Notes under the pieces: generated by a model
Seen by the model: only the letters and a program-made list of their open reading frames with translations
Database searches by the model: none
What the model was told of the DNA's origin: nothing
From: Pseudomonas guariconensis
Lineage (GTDB): Bacteria > Pseudomonadota > Gammaproteobacteria > Pseudomonadales > Pseudomonadaceae
DNA length: 64,000 nt
Assembly (NCBI RefSeq): GCF_900102675.1
Contig: NZ_FMYX01000006.1
Span: 124,001 to 188,000 of the forward strand
Direction of reading: 5' to 3'
Program-made: the position numbers and the translations under genes
Shown: in pieces, positions 10,574 to 18,480 of the stretch
How the letters are laid out: the number at the start of each line of letters is the position of its first letter
Numbering within the stretch: the stretch's first letter is position 1

Positions 10574-11443
10574 ATGCCCAAGGCTTCCCACCACGATCTG
10601 CGTTTTGCCTTCCGTGAACTGCTTGCGTCCGGTTCGTGCTATCACACCGCATCGGTGTTCGACCCCATGTCGGCCCGCATCGCCGCTGACCTGGGTTTTG
10701 AGGTCGGTATCCTCGGTGGTTCGGTTGCCTCGCTGCAGGTACTGGCCGCGCCGGACTTTGCCTTGATCACCCTGAGCGAGTTCGTCGAGCAGGCCACCCG
10801 CATTGGCCGTGTCGCACAGTTGCCGGTGATCGCCGACGCCGACCATGGCTATGGCAATGCGCTCAACGTCATGCGCACGGTGATCGAGCTGGAGCGCGCC
10901 GGTGTCGCCGCGCTGACCATTGAGGACACCCTGCTGCCGGCCCAGTTCGGTCGCAAATCCACGGACCTGATCTCAGTGGAGGAGGGCGTCGGCAAGATCC
11001 GTGCGGCCATCGAGGCGCGGGTCGACTCGGCGCTGTCGATCATCGCCCGGACCAACGCCGGTGTGCTGTCGACCGAGCAAATCATCCATCGCACCCAGAG
11101 CTACCAGAAGGCTGGTGCCGACGGTATCTGCATGGTAGGCGTCAAGGATTTCGATCAACTGGAGCAGATCGCCGAGCACCTGACGGTGCCCCTGATGCTG
11201 GTGAGCTACGGCAACCCCAACCTGCGTGACGATGCGCGGCTGGCGAGCCTGGGGGTGCGGATCGTGGTCGATGGCCATGCCGCCTATTTCGCCGCCATCA
11301 AAGCCACCTATGACTGTCTGCGCCTTCAGCGTGGGCAGCAGAACAAATCCGACAACCTCAACGCGACCGAGCTTTCCCACACCTATACCCAACCTGAGGA
11401 TTACATCCGTTGGGCCAAGGAGTACATGAGCGTCGAGGAGTGA
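10574..11443 (+). CDS. Oxaloacetate decarboxylase of the PEP mutase/isocitrate lyase superfamily
   Basis: A 289-residue cytosolic enzyme closely like the P. aeruginosa oxaloacetate decarboxylase PA4872, which cleaves oxaloacetate to pyruvate and CO2. The superfamily barrel is evident: [24 protein letters not shown] near residue 30, the metal-binding [12 protein letters not shown] near 90, TIEDTLLP near 120 and IIARTNAG near 160. The family is often annotated as carboxyphosphonoenolpyruvate mutase, but there are no phosphonate genes here. ATG 10574 is chosen because it gives the family's N-terminus [17 protein letters not shown]; the frame is open further upstream but has no family similarity there. 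Convergent with the LysR gene that follows. Confidence 0.85.
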   Translation: MPKASHHDLRFAFRELLASGSCYHTASVFDPMSARIAADLGFEVGILGGSVASLQVLAAPDFALITLSEFVEQATRIGRVAQLPVIADADHGYGNALNVMRTVIELERAGVAALTIEDTLLPAQFGRKSTDLISVEEGVGKIRAAIEARVDSALSIIARTNAGVLSTEQIIHRTQSYQKAGADGICMVGVKDFDQLEQIAEHLTVPLMLVSYGNPNLRDDARLASLGVRIVVDGHAAYFAAIKATYDCLRLQRGQQNKSDNLNATELSHTYTQPEDYIRWAKEYMSVEE

Positions 11444-11475
11444 CCGGCGACTGACTCGGCGCAGCCGCCTGCGGG

Positions 11476-12381
11476 TCAGAGGTCTTCATCCCACTGCGGC
11501 TCATCGGTGAACCGCTGCGCGAGAAAATCCAGCATGCTGCGCAGGGTTGCCGGCATGTGCTTACGCGAGGTGTACACGGCATTCAGGTTCAGCTCGCGCG
11601 GGCGCGCCTCGGGCAGCAGACGGACCAGTTCTCCACTGCGTAGCGCTCCCGCCGCCTGGTAGGTCGGCAGCATGGCGATGCCGGCACCGGCCAGCGCGGC
11701 CTTCTGCAAGGTCATGGCCTCGTTGGCGCTGATGTTGCCTTGCACCGGCACGGCCACATGCCGCCCCCCGACTTCGAACTGCCACAGGCTATGCCCGAAG
11801 TAGGCGTGGGTCAGGCAATTGTGCTGGCTCAGTTCTTCGACCTGCTGCGGCATGCCATGTTCGGCCAGGTACTTCGGCGCGGCGCATACCACTGAGCGAC
11901 ACACTGTCAGGCGCCGGGCGATCAGATTCGGGTCCAGGTCGTTGCTGGTGCGGATCGCCAGGTCGATGCGTTCGTCCACCAGGTTGACCGTACGATCGAG
12001 CATCTGCAGTTCCACCTTCACTCCCGGGTAACGCCGTACGTAGTCGGCCACCGCATCCACCAACTGGGCCTGGCCGAACGAGGTGCTGACGCTGATGCGC
12101 AGCTCGCCGCGTGGCGCGTCGTCCGGCTGGCGTACAGCGGCCTGTAGATCACCGGCCAGCTCCAGCAATTGGCGACAGCGCGGCAGGGTTTGCTGGCCGG
12201 CGGCGGTGAGGCTGAGCTTGCGTGTGGTGCGCTGCATCAGACGCGCACCGACCCAGTCCTCCAGTTCCGCCAGATAGCGCGACACCACAGGCCGAGAGAG
12301 TTGCAGATGGTCGGCCGCGGCTGACTGGCTGCCCAGGTCGACCACGGTGACGAAGACGCGCATGGCGTTTAGACGGTCCAT
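11476..12381 (-). CDS. LysR-family transcriptional regulator
   Basis: A 301-residue LysR regulator with N-terminal helix-turn-helix GSQSAAADHLQLSRPVVSRYLAELE (residues ~17-41) and a periplasmic-binding-like effector domain. It is divergent from the MBL-fold gene across a 103-base gap, the usual arrangement for a LysR protein and its target. It therefore probably controls the MBL/NAD(P)-binding pair downstream of 12485. Stop lies 32 bases from the convergent oxaloacetate decarboxylase-like gene. The ligand is unknown. Confidence 0.9.
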   Translation of the reverse strand: MDRLNAMRVFVTVVDLGSQSAAADHLQLSRPVVSRYLAELEDWVGARLMQRTTRKLSLTAAGQQTLPRCRQLLELAGDLQAAVRQPDDAPRGELRISVSTSFGQAQLVDAVADYVRRYPGVKVELQMLDRTVNLVDERIDLAIRTSNDLDPNLIARRLTVCRSVVCAAPKYLAEHGMPQQVEELSQHNCLTHAYFGHSLWQFEVGGRHVAVPVQGNISANEAMTLQKAALAGAGIAMLPTYQAAGALRSGELVRLLPEARPRELNLNAVYTSRKHMPATLRSMLDFLAQRFTDEPQWDEDL

Positions 12382-12484
12382 GATTTGTCCGCTTTCAGAA
12401 ACAAACTATGTCTGAGCATCGCATTTTTTGTGATGGATTGGGCAACTATGCTGTTGCTCACTCTCCCGTTCACAGGAATGTCCG

Positions 12485-13360
12485 ATGTCGCTCATCTCCA
12501 CCCTGCGCAGTCTGGTACTGGCCAGCCTCGCCCTGGCCGGCCAGGCGTTGGCCGCCGAACCCCTTCAGCTCGAGGTGTACAACCCAGGCCATGAGGCGAT
12601 CTTCCCGGTCAGCTCGGTGATCGTCAGTGGCAAGCACGATGCCATCCTGGTTGACGCCCAGTTCGGCAAGGCCCAGGCCGAGCAACTGGTACAGCGCCTC
12701 AAGGCTGGTGGCAAGCGATTGACCACCATTTATGTCAGCCATGGCGATCCGGACTATTACTTTGGGCTGGACACCCTGACGCGTGCGTTTCCCCAGGCCC
12801 GAGTGGTCGCCTCGGCCGCCACTGTGGAGCATATCCGCAAGACCATGGACGCCAAGCTGGACTACTGGGGCCCGCAAATGGGCAGCGACAGGCCCGCGAA
12901 ACTGGTCGTGCCGCAGGTGCTGGTGGGGGATCGCCTGGCGCTGGAAGGGCAGACGCTGGAAGTCGTCGGTCTCGATGGGCCACAGCCAGACCGTAGTTTC
13001 GTGTGGATTCCCTCGATCAAGGCTGTGGTCGGTGGCGTGGTCGTGGCCGAGCACATTCATGTCTGGATGGCCGACACCCAGACCGCCCAGTCCCATGCCG
13101 ATTGGCTTGCCACCCTCGAGCGCATCGAGCGGCTCGCTCCGCGCACAGTGATCCCCGGCCACTACCTCGGGCAGAGCAGCCGCTCGCTGGACGCAGTACG
13201 TTTCACCGCCGGTTACATCCGCGCCTTCGACGCCGAAGCAGCCAAGGCCGCCGATGCCGATGCGCTGATCAAGGCGATGGAGCAGCGGTATCCAAAGCTG
13301 GGCGACGCCAGTTCGCTGGAACTCAGCGCCAAGGTCGCCAAGGGCGAAATGCAGTGGTAG
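12485..13360 (+). CDS. Exported MBL-fold protein with altered metal-binding motif
   Basis: A 291-residue protein with a signal peptide (MSLISTLRSLVLASLALAGQALAAEP) and a metallo-beta-lactamase fold: NPGHEAIFPVSSVIVSG near residue 37, ILVDAQFGKAQAEQLVQ, then YVSHGDPDYYFGLDTL near residue 90, and a terminal RTVIPGHYLG. The usual THxHxDHxxG is replaced by SHGDPDYYFG, so the second and last histidines are Asp and Tyr. The Asp and the later PGH histidine remain. It may bind one metal, use a different ligand set, or be non-catalytic. It is followed 28 bases later by an NAD(P)-binding protein and is divergent from a LysR gene, which suggests a small inducible operon. Substrate unknown. Confidence 0.85.
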   Translation: MSLISTLRSLVLASLALAGQALAAEPLQLEVYNPGHEAIFPVSSVIVSGKHDAILVDAQFGKAQAEQLVQRLKAGGKRLTTIYVSHGDPDYYFGLDTLTRAFPQARVVASAATVEHIRKTMDAKLDYWGPQMGSDRPAKLVVPQVLVGDRLALEGQTLEVVGLDGPQPDRSFVWIPSIKAVVGGVVVAEHIHVWMADTQTAQSHADWLATLERIERLAPRTVIPGHYLGQSSRSLDAVRFTAGYIRAFDAEAAKAADADALIKAMEQRYPKLGDASSLELSAKVAKGEMQW

Positions 13361-13388
13361 TTCTTTTCAACTGATGGAGTGTGTCCTC

Positions 13389-14003
13389 ATGAGCAAGATC
13401 GCAATCATCGGTGCCACCGGTCGTGCCGGTAGCCAGTTGCTGGAAGAGGCCCTGCGCCGCGGCCATCAGGTCGTGGCCATCGCCCGTGACCCGTCGATGC
13501 TGGACGGGCGTGAAGGCGTTACCGCCAAGGCGCTGGACGCCAAGGACAGTGCAGCCCTGCAGGCCGCCGTGGCCGGGACGGAGGCCGTGCTGAGCGCGGC
13601 GCATTTCGCGACGATCGAGCCCCAGGCGATCATCGAGCCGGTCAAGCGTGCGGGCGTGGCCCGCTTGCTGGTGGTGGGCGGTGCCGGCAGCCTGCTGCTA
13701 CCCTCCGGGCAACGGGTCATCGACAGCCCGGACTTCCCCGAGGCCTACAAAGCCGAAGCCAGCGCCGGCGTGCGTTTTCTCGACGCATTGCGTCAGACGT
13801 CGGGCCTGGATTGGACCTTCCTCTCGCCCTCGGCGGAGTTCGTCGAAGGTGCGCGAAGCGGGCACTACCGTCTGGGCAAGGATCAGTTGCTGATCGGTGC
13901 CGATGGCCGGAGCTGGATCACCTTCGCTGACTACGCTATCGCAATGATCGACGAATTGGAGAAACCAGCCCATTCACGGGAGCGGTTCACGGTGGGGTAC
14001 TGA
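13389..14003 (+). CDS. NAD(P)-binding Rossmann oxidoreductase (YwnB/NmrA-like)
   Basis: A 204-residue atypical SDR of the NAD(P)H-binding family. It opens MSKIAIIGATGRAGSQLLEEALRRGHQVVAIARD, with the dinucleotide motif GATGRAG, and has VARLLVVGGAGSLLLPSG near residue 95 and WITFADYAIAMIDELE near 180, as in the BlyB/YwnB/flavin-reductase-like group. No classical YxxxK pair is seen. It sits 28 bases after the MBL gene on the same strand, so the two are probably one transcript. Its last 30 bases overlap the end of the convergent LysR gene. A role in redox-stress or quinone/flavin reduction is only a guess. Confidence 0.85.
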   Translation: MSKIAIIGATGRAGSQLLEEALRRGHQVVAIARDPSMLDGREGVTAKALDAKDSAALQAAVAGTEAVLSAAHFATIEPQAIIEPVKRAGVARLLVVGGAGSLLLPSGQRVIDSPDFPEAYKAEASAGVRFLDALRQTSGLDWTFLSPSAEFVEGARSGHYRLGKDQLLIGADGRSWITFADYAIAMIDELEKPAHSRERFTVGY

Positions 14004-14882
14004 GTCGTCTGGTCTGGCCTGTGCCTGGAGCCAGTCCAGCAATTCGACCAACCCCGGCGGCAGGCTCCGGGCAGGGCTGACCAGGTAGTAGCCTTTGCCC
14101 GTGAGCACCTTCAGCCCGAACGGCATGCACAGCCTGCCACTGCGTAGGTCATCGCCGACCAATGCCCAATCGCCGATCGCGACTCCCGTACCCTGGGACG
14201 CCATGGCCATCGCCATGTCCAGCGTCTCGAAATGCTGGCGCGGCCCGTTGAGCTCGATACTGGCGCCTGCAGCCTGCAGCCATAGGCGCCAGTCTTGCTC
14301 GTCCCGTGACGGATGCAGCAGCATGTGACGGGACAGGTCTTCGAGCCGCGTAAGCGGCAACTGCCCTTCGAGCAGCGAGGGCGCGCACATCGGCGTCAGT
14401 TGCTCATCGAACAGCTTGCGTACTTGCAGTCCCCCGTTGGGCAGTGCGCCATACACCACGGCGGCGTCGAAGCCCTCGCGACGGAAATCCACGCCATGCT
14501 GCACCGTGGTGGTCAGCTCCACCGGCACGTCCGGACGCAATGCCTGCCATTCCATCAGCCGCGGCAGCAACCAGCGCATGACACAGGTGGGCGCCTTGAG
14601 CTGCAGCGTGGCACTGTGGCGGCCGACCTCGCGCACACCCTGTTCGATCAGGGCGAAAATCTGCTGTACCCGCGGCAGCCAGTCCTGACCCTCCCGGGTC
14701 AGGCTCAGGCCACGCGCCTGACGCTGGAACAGCGCATAGCCCAGGTGCTCTTCCAGCCCGGCGATCTGCCGGCTGACTGCACCTTGAGTGATGTGCAACT
14801 GCTGGGCTGCCCGGGTGAAGTTGCAGTGCTGGGCGGTGATCAGGAAGGTGTGCAGGGCGGGGAGGGGCGGGAGGCGTTTCAT
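13974..14882 (-). CDS. LysR-family regulator (GcvA-like)
   Basis: A 302-residue LysR regulator. Start MKRLPPLPALHTFLITAQHCNFTRAAQQLHITQGAVSRQIAGLEEHLG is the GcvA-like opening with the helix-turn-helix at residues ~18-40. ATG 14882 is preferred over upstream starts because it gives the family's N-terminus. It is divergent from the ThDP-dependent decarboxylase gene (113-base gap), so it is the likely regulator of that gene. Its 3' end overlaps the convergent oxidoreductase gene by 30 bases. Confidence 0.9.
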   Translation of the reverse strand: MKRLPPLPALHTFLITAQHCNFTRAAQQLHITQGAVSRQIAGLEEHLGYALFQRQARGLSLTREGQDWLPRVQQIFALIEQGVREVGRHSATLQLKAPTCVMRWLLPRLMEWQALRPDVPVELTTTVQHGVDFRREGFDAAVVYGALPNGGLQVRKLFDEQLTPMCAPSLLEGQLPLTRLEDLSRHMLLHPSRDEQDWRLWLQAAGASIELNGPRQHFETLDMAMAMASQGTGVAIGDWALVGDDLRSGRLCMPFGLKVLTGKGYYLVSPARSLPPGLVELLDWLQAQARPDDSVPHREPLP

Positions 14883-14995
14883 CGATGTGAGCCATGATCC
14901 TGAGACATGGCTAGTATGTGTTTTTTTGCATTGTGGCGATAGCTGCGCCTTGGTTCCATAAACACAGATTTTCAACAAGAACCAGGGTGAATCCG

Positions 14996-16633
14996 ATGGC
15001 AACCTGCGGCGAAGTATTGGTCAATCTCCTCGAAGGCTATGGCGTGGACCATGTCTTCGGGATTCCGGGCGTGCATACCGTGGAGCTCTACCGGGGTCTC
15101 GCGGGTTCCTCCATCCGCCACATCACCCCTCGTCATGAACAGGGCGCTGGGTTCATGGCCGACGGCTATGCCCGTACCCGCGGCAAGCCCGGGGTCTGCT
15201 TCATCATCACCGGCCCGGGCATGACCAACATCACCACCGCCATGGGTCAGGCCTACGCCGACTCGATTCCGATGCTGGTGATTTCCAGCGTGCAGTCCCG
15301 GGACCAGCTTGGTGGTGGTCGCGGCAAACTGCATGAACTGCCCAACCAAGGTGCGTTGGTTGCCGGCGTGGCGGCGTTTTCCCACACCCTGATGAGCGCT
15401 GACGACCTGCCGCAAGTGCTGGCGCGCGCCTTCGCGGTGTTCGAGGGCGCACGTCCTCGGCCTGTGCATATCGAGATCCCCCTGGATGTGCTGGTCGAGC
15501 CCGCCGACCACCTGTTGCCGGCGCGGCCTGTACGCACCGCTCGTGCGGGGGCAGCGCCTCGGACTGTGGCGCTGATGGCCGAGCGCCTGGCCAAGGCCCA
15601 GCGTCCGCTGATCCTGGCCGGTGGCGGTGCGCTGGCGGCAGGCCCTGCACTGGCGGCGCTTGCCGAGCACCTGCAGGCACCGGTGGCCCTGACCATCAAT
15701 GCCAAGGGCCTGTTGCCGGCCAGCCATCCATTGCAGATCGGCTCGACCCAATCGCTGGTCGCGACGCGCGCGTTGGTGGCGGAGGCCGATGTGGTGCTGG
15801 CGATCGGCACCGAGCTGGCCGAAACCGACTATGACGTTACCTTCAAGGGCGGTTTCGAAATCCCGGGTAGTTTGCTGCGCATCGACATCGATCCCGACCA
15901 GACCGTGCGCAACTACCTGCCGGAGCTGGCACTCGTCGCTGACGCCGAACAAGCCGCCGAGGCGCTGCTGGCTGCCTTGCAAGCGCTGCCTACACCTGCG
16001 CTGAACGCCGCCTGGGGTAGTGCCCGTGCCGCACGCCTGCGCAGGGACCTGGCCAGCACCTGGGACCAGCCGACCCTGAGCCAGACCCGTCTACTCACCG
16101 GCATTCTCGAGGCCCTGCCTACGGCAATCCTGGTGGGCGACTCGACCCAACCGGTGTACACCGGCAATCTCACGCTGGACATGTCCCAGCCACGGCGCTG
16201 GTTCAACGCCTCGACCGGCTACGGCACCCTGGGCTACGCCTTGCCGGCCGCCATGGGCGCCTGGCTCGGCAGCGCCGAAGACGCAGCGGACCGATCGCCC
16301 GCGGTTTGCCTGATCGGCGATGGTGGCTTGCAGTTCACCCTGCCGGAGCTCGCCAGCGCGGTGGAGGCCCAGGTGCCGTTGATCGTGCTGCTGTGGAACA
16401 ACCAGGGGTACGAGGAAATCAAGAAGTACATGGTCAACCGAGCCATTGAGCCGGTGGGTGTGGACATCCATACCCCTGACTTCATCGGCGTGGCCCAGGC
16501 GCTGGGCGCGGCGGCATGCAATGTGGGCGATGTCGCGCAGTTGCAGGCGGCGCTGCACAAAGCGGTCGAGCGCAAGGGACCGACCTTGATCCAGGTCGAC
16601 CAGACGCAGTGGCAAGCTGCGGTGGCAGGTTGA
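14996..16633 (+). CDS. ThDP-dependent 2-oxoacid decarboxylase, 5-guanidino-2-oxopentanoate decarboxylase-like
   Basis: A 545-residue enzyme of the acetolactate synthase/benzoylformate decarboxylase superfamily. It has the N-terminal ThDP domain with the catalytic glutamate in RHEQGAGFMADGYAR (residues ~47-62), a central Rossmann-like domain, and the C-terminal ThDP motif GDGGLQFTLPELASAVEAQ ending in WNNQGYEEI. The overall sequence resembles AruI, which decarboxylates 5-guanidino-2-oxopentanoate in the arginine transaminase pathway. The partner transaminase aruH is not nearby. The divergent LysR gene is its probable regulator. Catabolic acetolactate synthase-type activity is the alternative; the lack of a small subunit argues against biosynthetic IlvB. 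Confidence 0.8.
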   Translation: MATCGEVLVNLLEGYGVDHVFGIPGVHTVELYRGLAGSSIRHITPRHEQGAGFMADGYARTRGKPGVCFIITGPGMTNITTAMGQAYADSIPMLVISSVQSRDQLGGGRGKLHELPNQGALVAGVAAFSHTLMSADDLPQVLARAFAVFEGARPRPVHIEIPLDVLVEPADHLLPARPVRTARAGAAPRTVALMAERLAKAQRPLILAGGGALAAGPALAALAEHLQAPVALTINAKGLLPASHPLQIGSTQSLVATRALVAEADVVLAIGTELAETDYDVTFKGGFEIPGSLLRIDIDPDQTVRNYLPELALVADAEQAAEALLAALQALPTPALNAAWGSARAARLRRDLASTWDQPTLSQTRLLTGILEALPTAILVGDSTQPVYTGNLTLDMSQPRRWFNASTGYGTLGYALPAAMGAWLGSAEDAADRSPAVCLIGDGGLQFTLPELASAVEAQVPLIVLLWNNQGYEEIKKYMVNRAIEPVGVDIHTPDFIGVAQALGAAACNVGDVAQLQAALHKAVERKGPTLIQVDQTQWQAAVAG

Positions 16634-16671
16634 GGGCGAACACCAGCCCTGAGGTCATGTTCGCGGATAAA

Positions 16672-16716
16672 GCCGCTTCCACTGGGTCTCCTTAGGCAGG
16701 CCTTGCTGGAAGCGGC
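16672..16716. repeat. REP-like inverted repeat between convergent genes
   Basis: GCCGCTTCCA (16672-16681) and TGGAAGCGGC (16707-16716) form a perfect 10-bp stem around a 25-base loop, between the decarboxylase stop and the AraC regulator stop. It may be a diverged REP or a transcription barrier. Confidence 0.5.
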
Positions 16717-16722
16717 CTTGCC

Positions 16723-17640
16723 TCAACTGGCGTTGGCCCGCAGCCGCGCCACGTCCCGAATCGGCGGCGCCCCATACAACCGGCTGTATTCACGGCTGAA
16801 CTGCGAGGGGCTTTCATACCCCACCCGATAGCCCGCCACGGCGGCTTCCAGTCCGTCATTGAGCATCAGCCGACGGGCTTCCTGCAGGCGCAGCTGTTTC
16901 TGGTACTGCAAGGGGCTCATCGAGGTCACGGCCTTGAACCTGTGGTGCAATGTCGAGGTGCTGAGGTTCACTTCCCGGGCCAGGTCTTCGATGCGCAGCG
17001 GCTGCTGATAGTGGCGGTTGAGCCAGGTGATGGCTTGGCAGACGCGGTGGGTCTGGCTGTTGGCCAGGGCGATTTCATACAGGCGATGGCCCTGCGGGCC
17101 GCGCAGTAACCGGTAGAGAATCTCGCGGCGAATCAGTGGCGCCAACACCGGGATGTCCCTTGGAGAATCGAGCAACCGGAGCAGGCGCAGCAAGGCGTCG
17201 AGCAACTGCGGATCGGTCCTTTCCACATACAGGCCGCGGCCAGACGGTAGGTTGGGCACCATCATCGGGCTGCTTTCGGCGATCAGCTGGCTGATCTGCG
17301 CCGGATCGATGTCCATGCGAAGGCCAAGGCTCGGGTTCTCGGGGCTGGCTTCGAGCAGCGCACCGCTGATCGGCAAGGTCACCGACACCACCATGTAATG
17401 CAGCGGATCATAGGCGTAGCGCTCATCGCCCAGGAACAAGGTCTTGCTGCCCTGGGCCAGGACGCACAACGCCGGCTGCGCCAGGGCCGGCATCGAGCGC
17501 ACGCTTTCGCGGTAGCGGACCAGGTACAGATCCTCGATGGCCGATGCCGGACCATAAGGCTCGCCGGCATGGCGGCCAATCAGGTCGGCCAGCTCCTGGC
17601 GCTGGGCCTCGAGGGTGGGTTCCAAGGGTGTTGCGGGCAT
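16723..17640 (-). CDS. AraC-family transcriptional regulator with AraC_N domain
   Basis: A 305-residue regulator with the N-terminal AraC_N cupin-like domain (LYLVRYRESVRSMPALAQPALCVLAQGSKTLFLGDE, residues ~30-75) and a C-terminal double helix-turn-helix (LRIEDLAREVNLSTSTLHHRFKAVTSMSPLQYQKQLRLQEARRLML and GYRVGYESPSQFSREYSRLYG). ATG 17640 has AGAGGA seven bases upstream and is chosen over 17682. It is divergent from a small monooxygenase gene, and a perfect 56-bp palindrome lies between the two starts. This group often controls aldehyde or quinone detoxification genes, which would fit the neighbour, but the ligand is not known. Confidence 0.9.
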   Translation of the reverse strand: MPATPLEPTLEAQRQELADLIGRHAGEPYGPASAIEDLYLVRYRESVRSMPALAQPALCVLAQGSKTLFLGDERYAYDPLHYMVVSVTLPISGALLEASPENPSLGLRMDIDPAQISQLIAESSPMMVPNLPSGRGLYVERTDPQLLDALLRLLRLLDSPRDIPVLAPLIRREILYRLLRGPQGHRLYEIALANSQTHRVCQAITWLNRHYQQPLRIEDLAREVNLSTSTLHHRFKAVTSMSPLQYQKQLRLQEARRLMLNDGLEAAVAGYRVGYESPSQFSREYSRLYGAPPIRDVARLRANAS

Positions 17641-17702
17641 GGCGGTTTCCTCTGCTGACCGACGCAGCATAGGTTTGGGCAATGACAGGCGCTAGTCGAA
17701 AG

Positions 17703-17758
17703 CTGCCGCTCGATTGCCTGATCCTGCCGCGCGGCAGGATCAGGCAATCGAGCGGCAG
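17703..17758. repeat. Perfect 56-bp palindrome in a divergent promoter region
   Basis: The 28 bases 17703-17730 (starting CTGCCGCTCGATTGCC) are exactly reverse-complemented in 17731-17758, with no spacer and no mismatch; symmetry breaks at the next base pair. It lies 62 bases before the AraC start and 82 before the monooxygenase start. It could be an operator, a cruciform or hairpin, a remnant of an inverted duplication, or an assembly artefact. Confidence 0.9.
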
Positions 17759-17840
17759 TAATGACCTAACGTCGCGCGAGGGCGGGGCACTAACCTTGGC
17801 AGCCTGGTTTTTCCGTCCGCATGCTTCAAGGAGATCGTTC

Positions 17841-18134
17841 ATGACCCAGCCACAACCGGTCACTCACCTGGCTTTCATCCGTGCCAGCAGCGGTCGTTCG
17901 GCGGAACTGGGCGCGCGTCTGCGCGACCTGCTGGAGCCTTCGTTGCGTACACCGGGTTGCCTGAGTTTTACCATACAGCGGTCCCAGGCCGACGACGACC
18001 TGTGGTTGCTCAGCGGCAGCTGGAGCGATCAGCAAGCCATGAGCGGCTACTTCGCTTCGCCGACCCTCGAGGTGTTTGGCGAGCTGGTGCAGGCCCAGGT
18101 GGTGAGCAGCCTGGACCTGCATACGTTTGCCTGA
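17841..18134 (+). CDS. Putative quinol/antibiotic-biosynthesis-type monooxygenase (ABM fold)
   Basis: A 97-residue protein of the dimeric alpha-beta barrel ABM superfamily. It shows the usual pattern: a first strand (VTHLAFIRASSGRSAELGARLRDLLEPSLRTPGCLSF), a middle strand DDDLWLLSGSWSDQQAMSGYFASP and a helix LEVFGELVQAQV. Relatives such as YgiN act on quinols without a cofactor. The start follows a good AAGGAG. It is divergent from an AraC_N regulator across the 56-bp palindrome and is probably its target. The substrate cannot be read from sequence. Confidence 0.8.
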   Translation: MTQPQPVTHLAFIRASSGRSAELGARLRDLLEPSLRTPGCLSFTIQRSQADDDLWLLSGSWSDQQAMSGYFASPTLEVFGELVQAQVVSSLDLHTFA

Positions 18135-18144
18135 TGTGTATGCA

Positions 18145-18180
18145 TGGACTTTTTGCGGGCAAACCTGCTCCTACAGAGGC
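18145..18180. repeat. Single REP-like unit
   Basis: The sequence TTTTTGCGGGCAAACCTGCTCCTACAGAGGC resembles one arm of the REP family of this window (GCGGGTAAACCCGCTCCCACAGG) with several changes. It follows the monooxygenase stop. Confidence 0.45.
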
Positions 18181-18246
18181 GTGAAACTTCATCCGTAATT
18201 GAGGGGTAGAATGGCGGCCCTCGTTTTTCGGATGCGGATTTGCAGC

Positions 18247-18480
18247 ATGGCACGTAGAGAGTTTTCCCACTTCGAAGCTGTTTCGGCGATGGTCCCTGTA
18301 CAAGGCGGTGGTTACAACGCGGCCATCGCCGTAAAAGCCCTGGGCATGGGCGGCGCGCCGCGCTTTCACAAGGTGCTCGATGGCCAGGTGTTTCAGAGTG
18401 CAGTGGCGGCCGACGAGGCCGCCTGTACCGAACTCGCACGCCTGCAAGGCGTGGGCGAGGAAGGCGAACTGATTTTCTGA
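18247..18480 (+). CDS. Small hypothetical protein, 77 residues
   Basis: I do not recognise a named family. The protein starts MARREFSHFEAVSAMVPVQGGGYNAAIAVKALGMGGAPRFHKVLDGQVF and ends in GEEGELIF. It has no signal peptide, cysteine or membrane segment and is mildly acidic at the C-terminus. The ATG at 18247 is followed by normal coding composition. Its stop codon is immediately adjacent to the stop of the convergent flavin reductase gene, with no spacer. The compact fit between genes and the codon use support a real gene. Confidence 0.6.
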   Translation: MARREFSHFEAVSAMVPVQGGGYNAAIAVKALGMGGAPRFHKVLDGQVFQSAVAADEAACTELARLQGVGEEGELIF

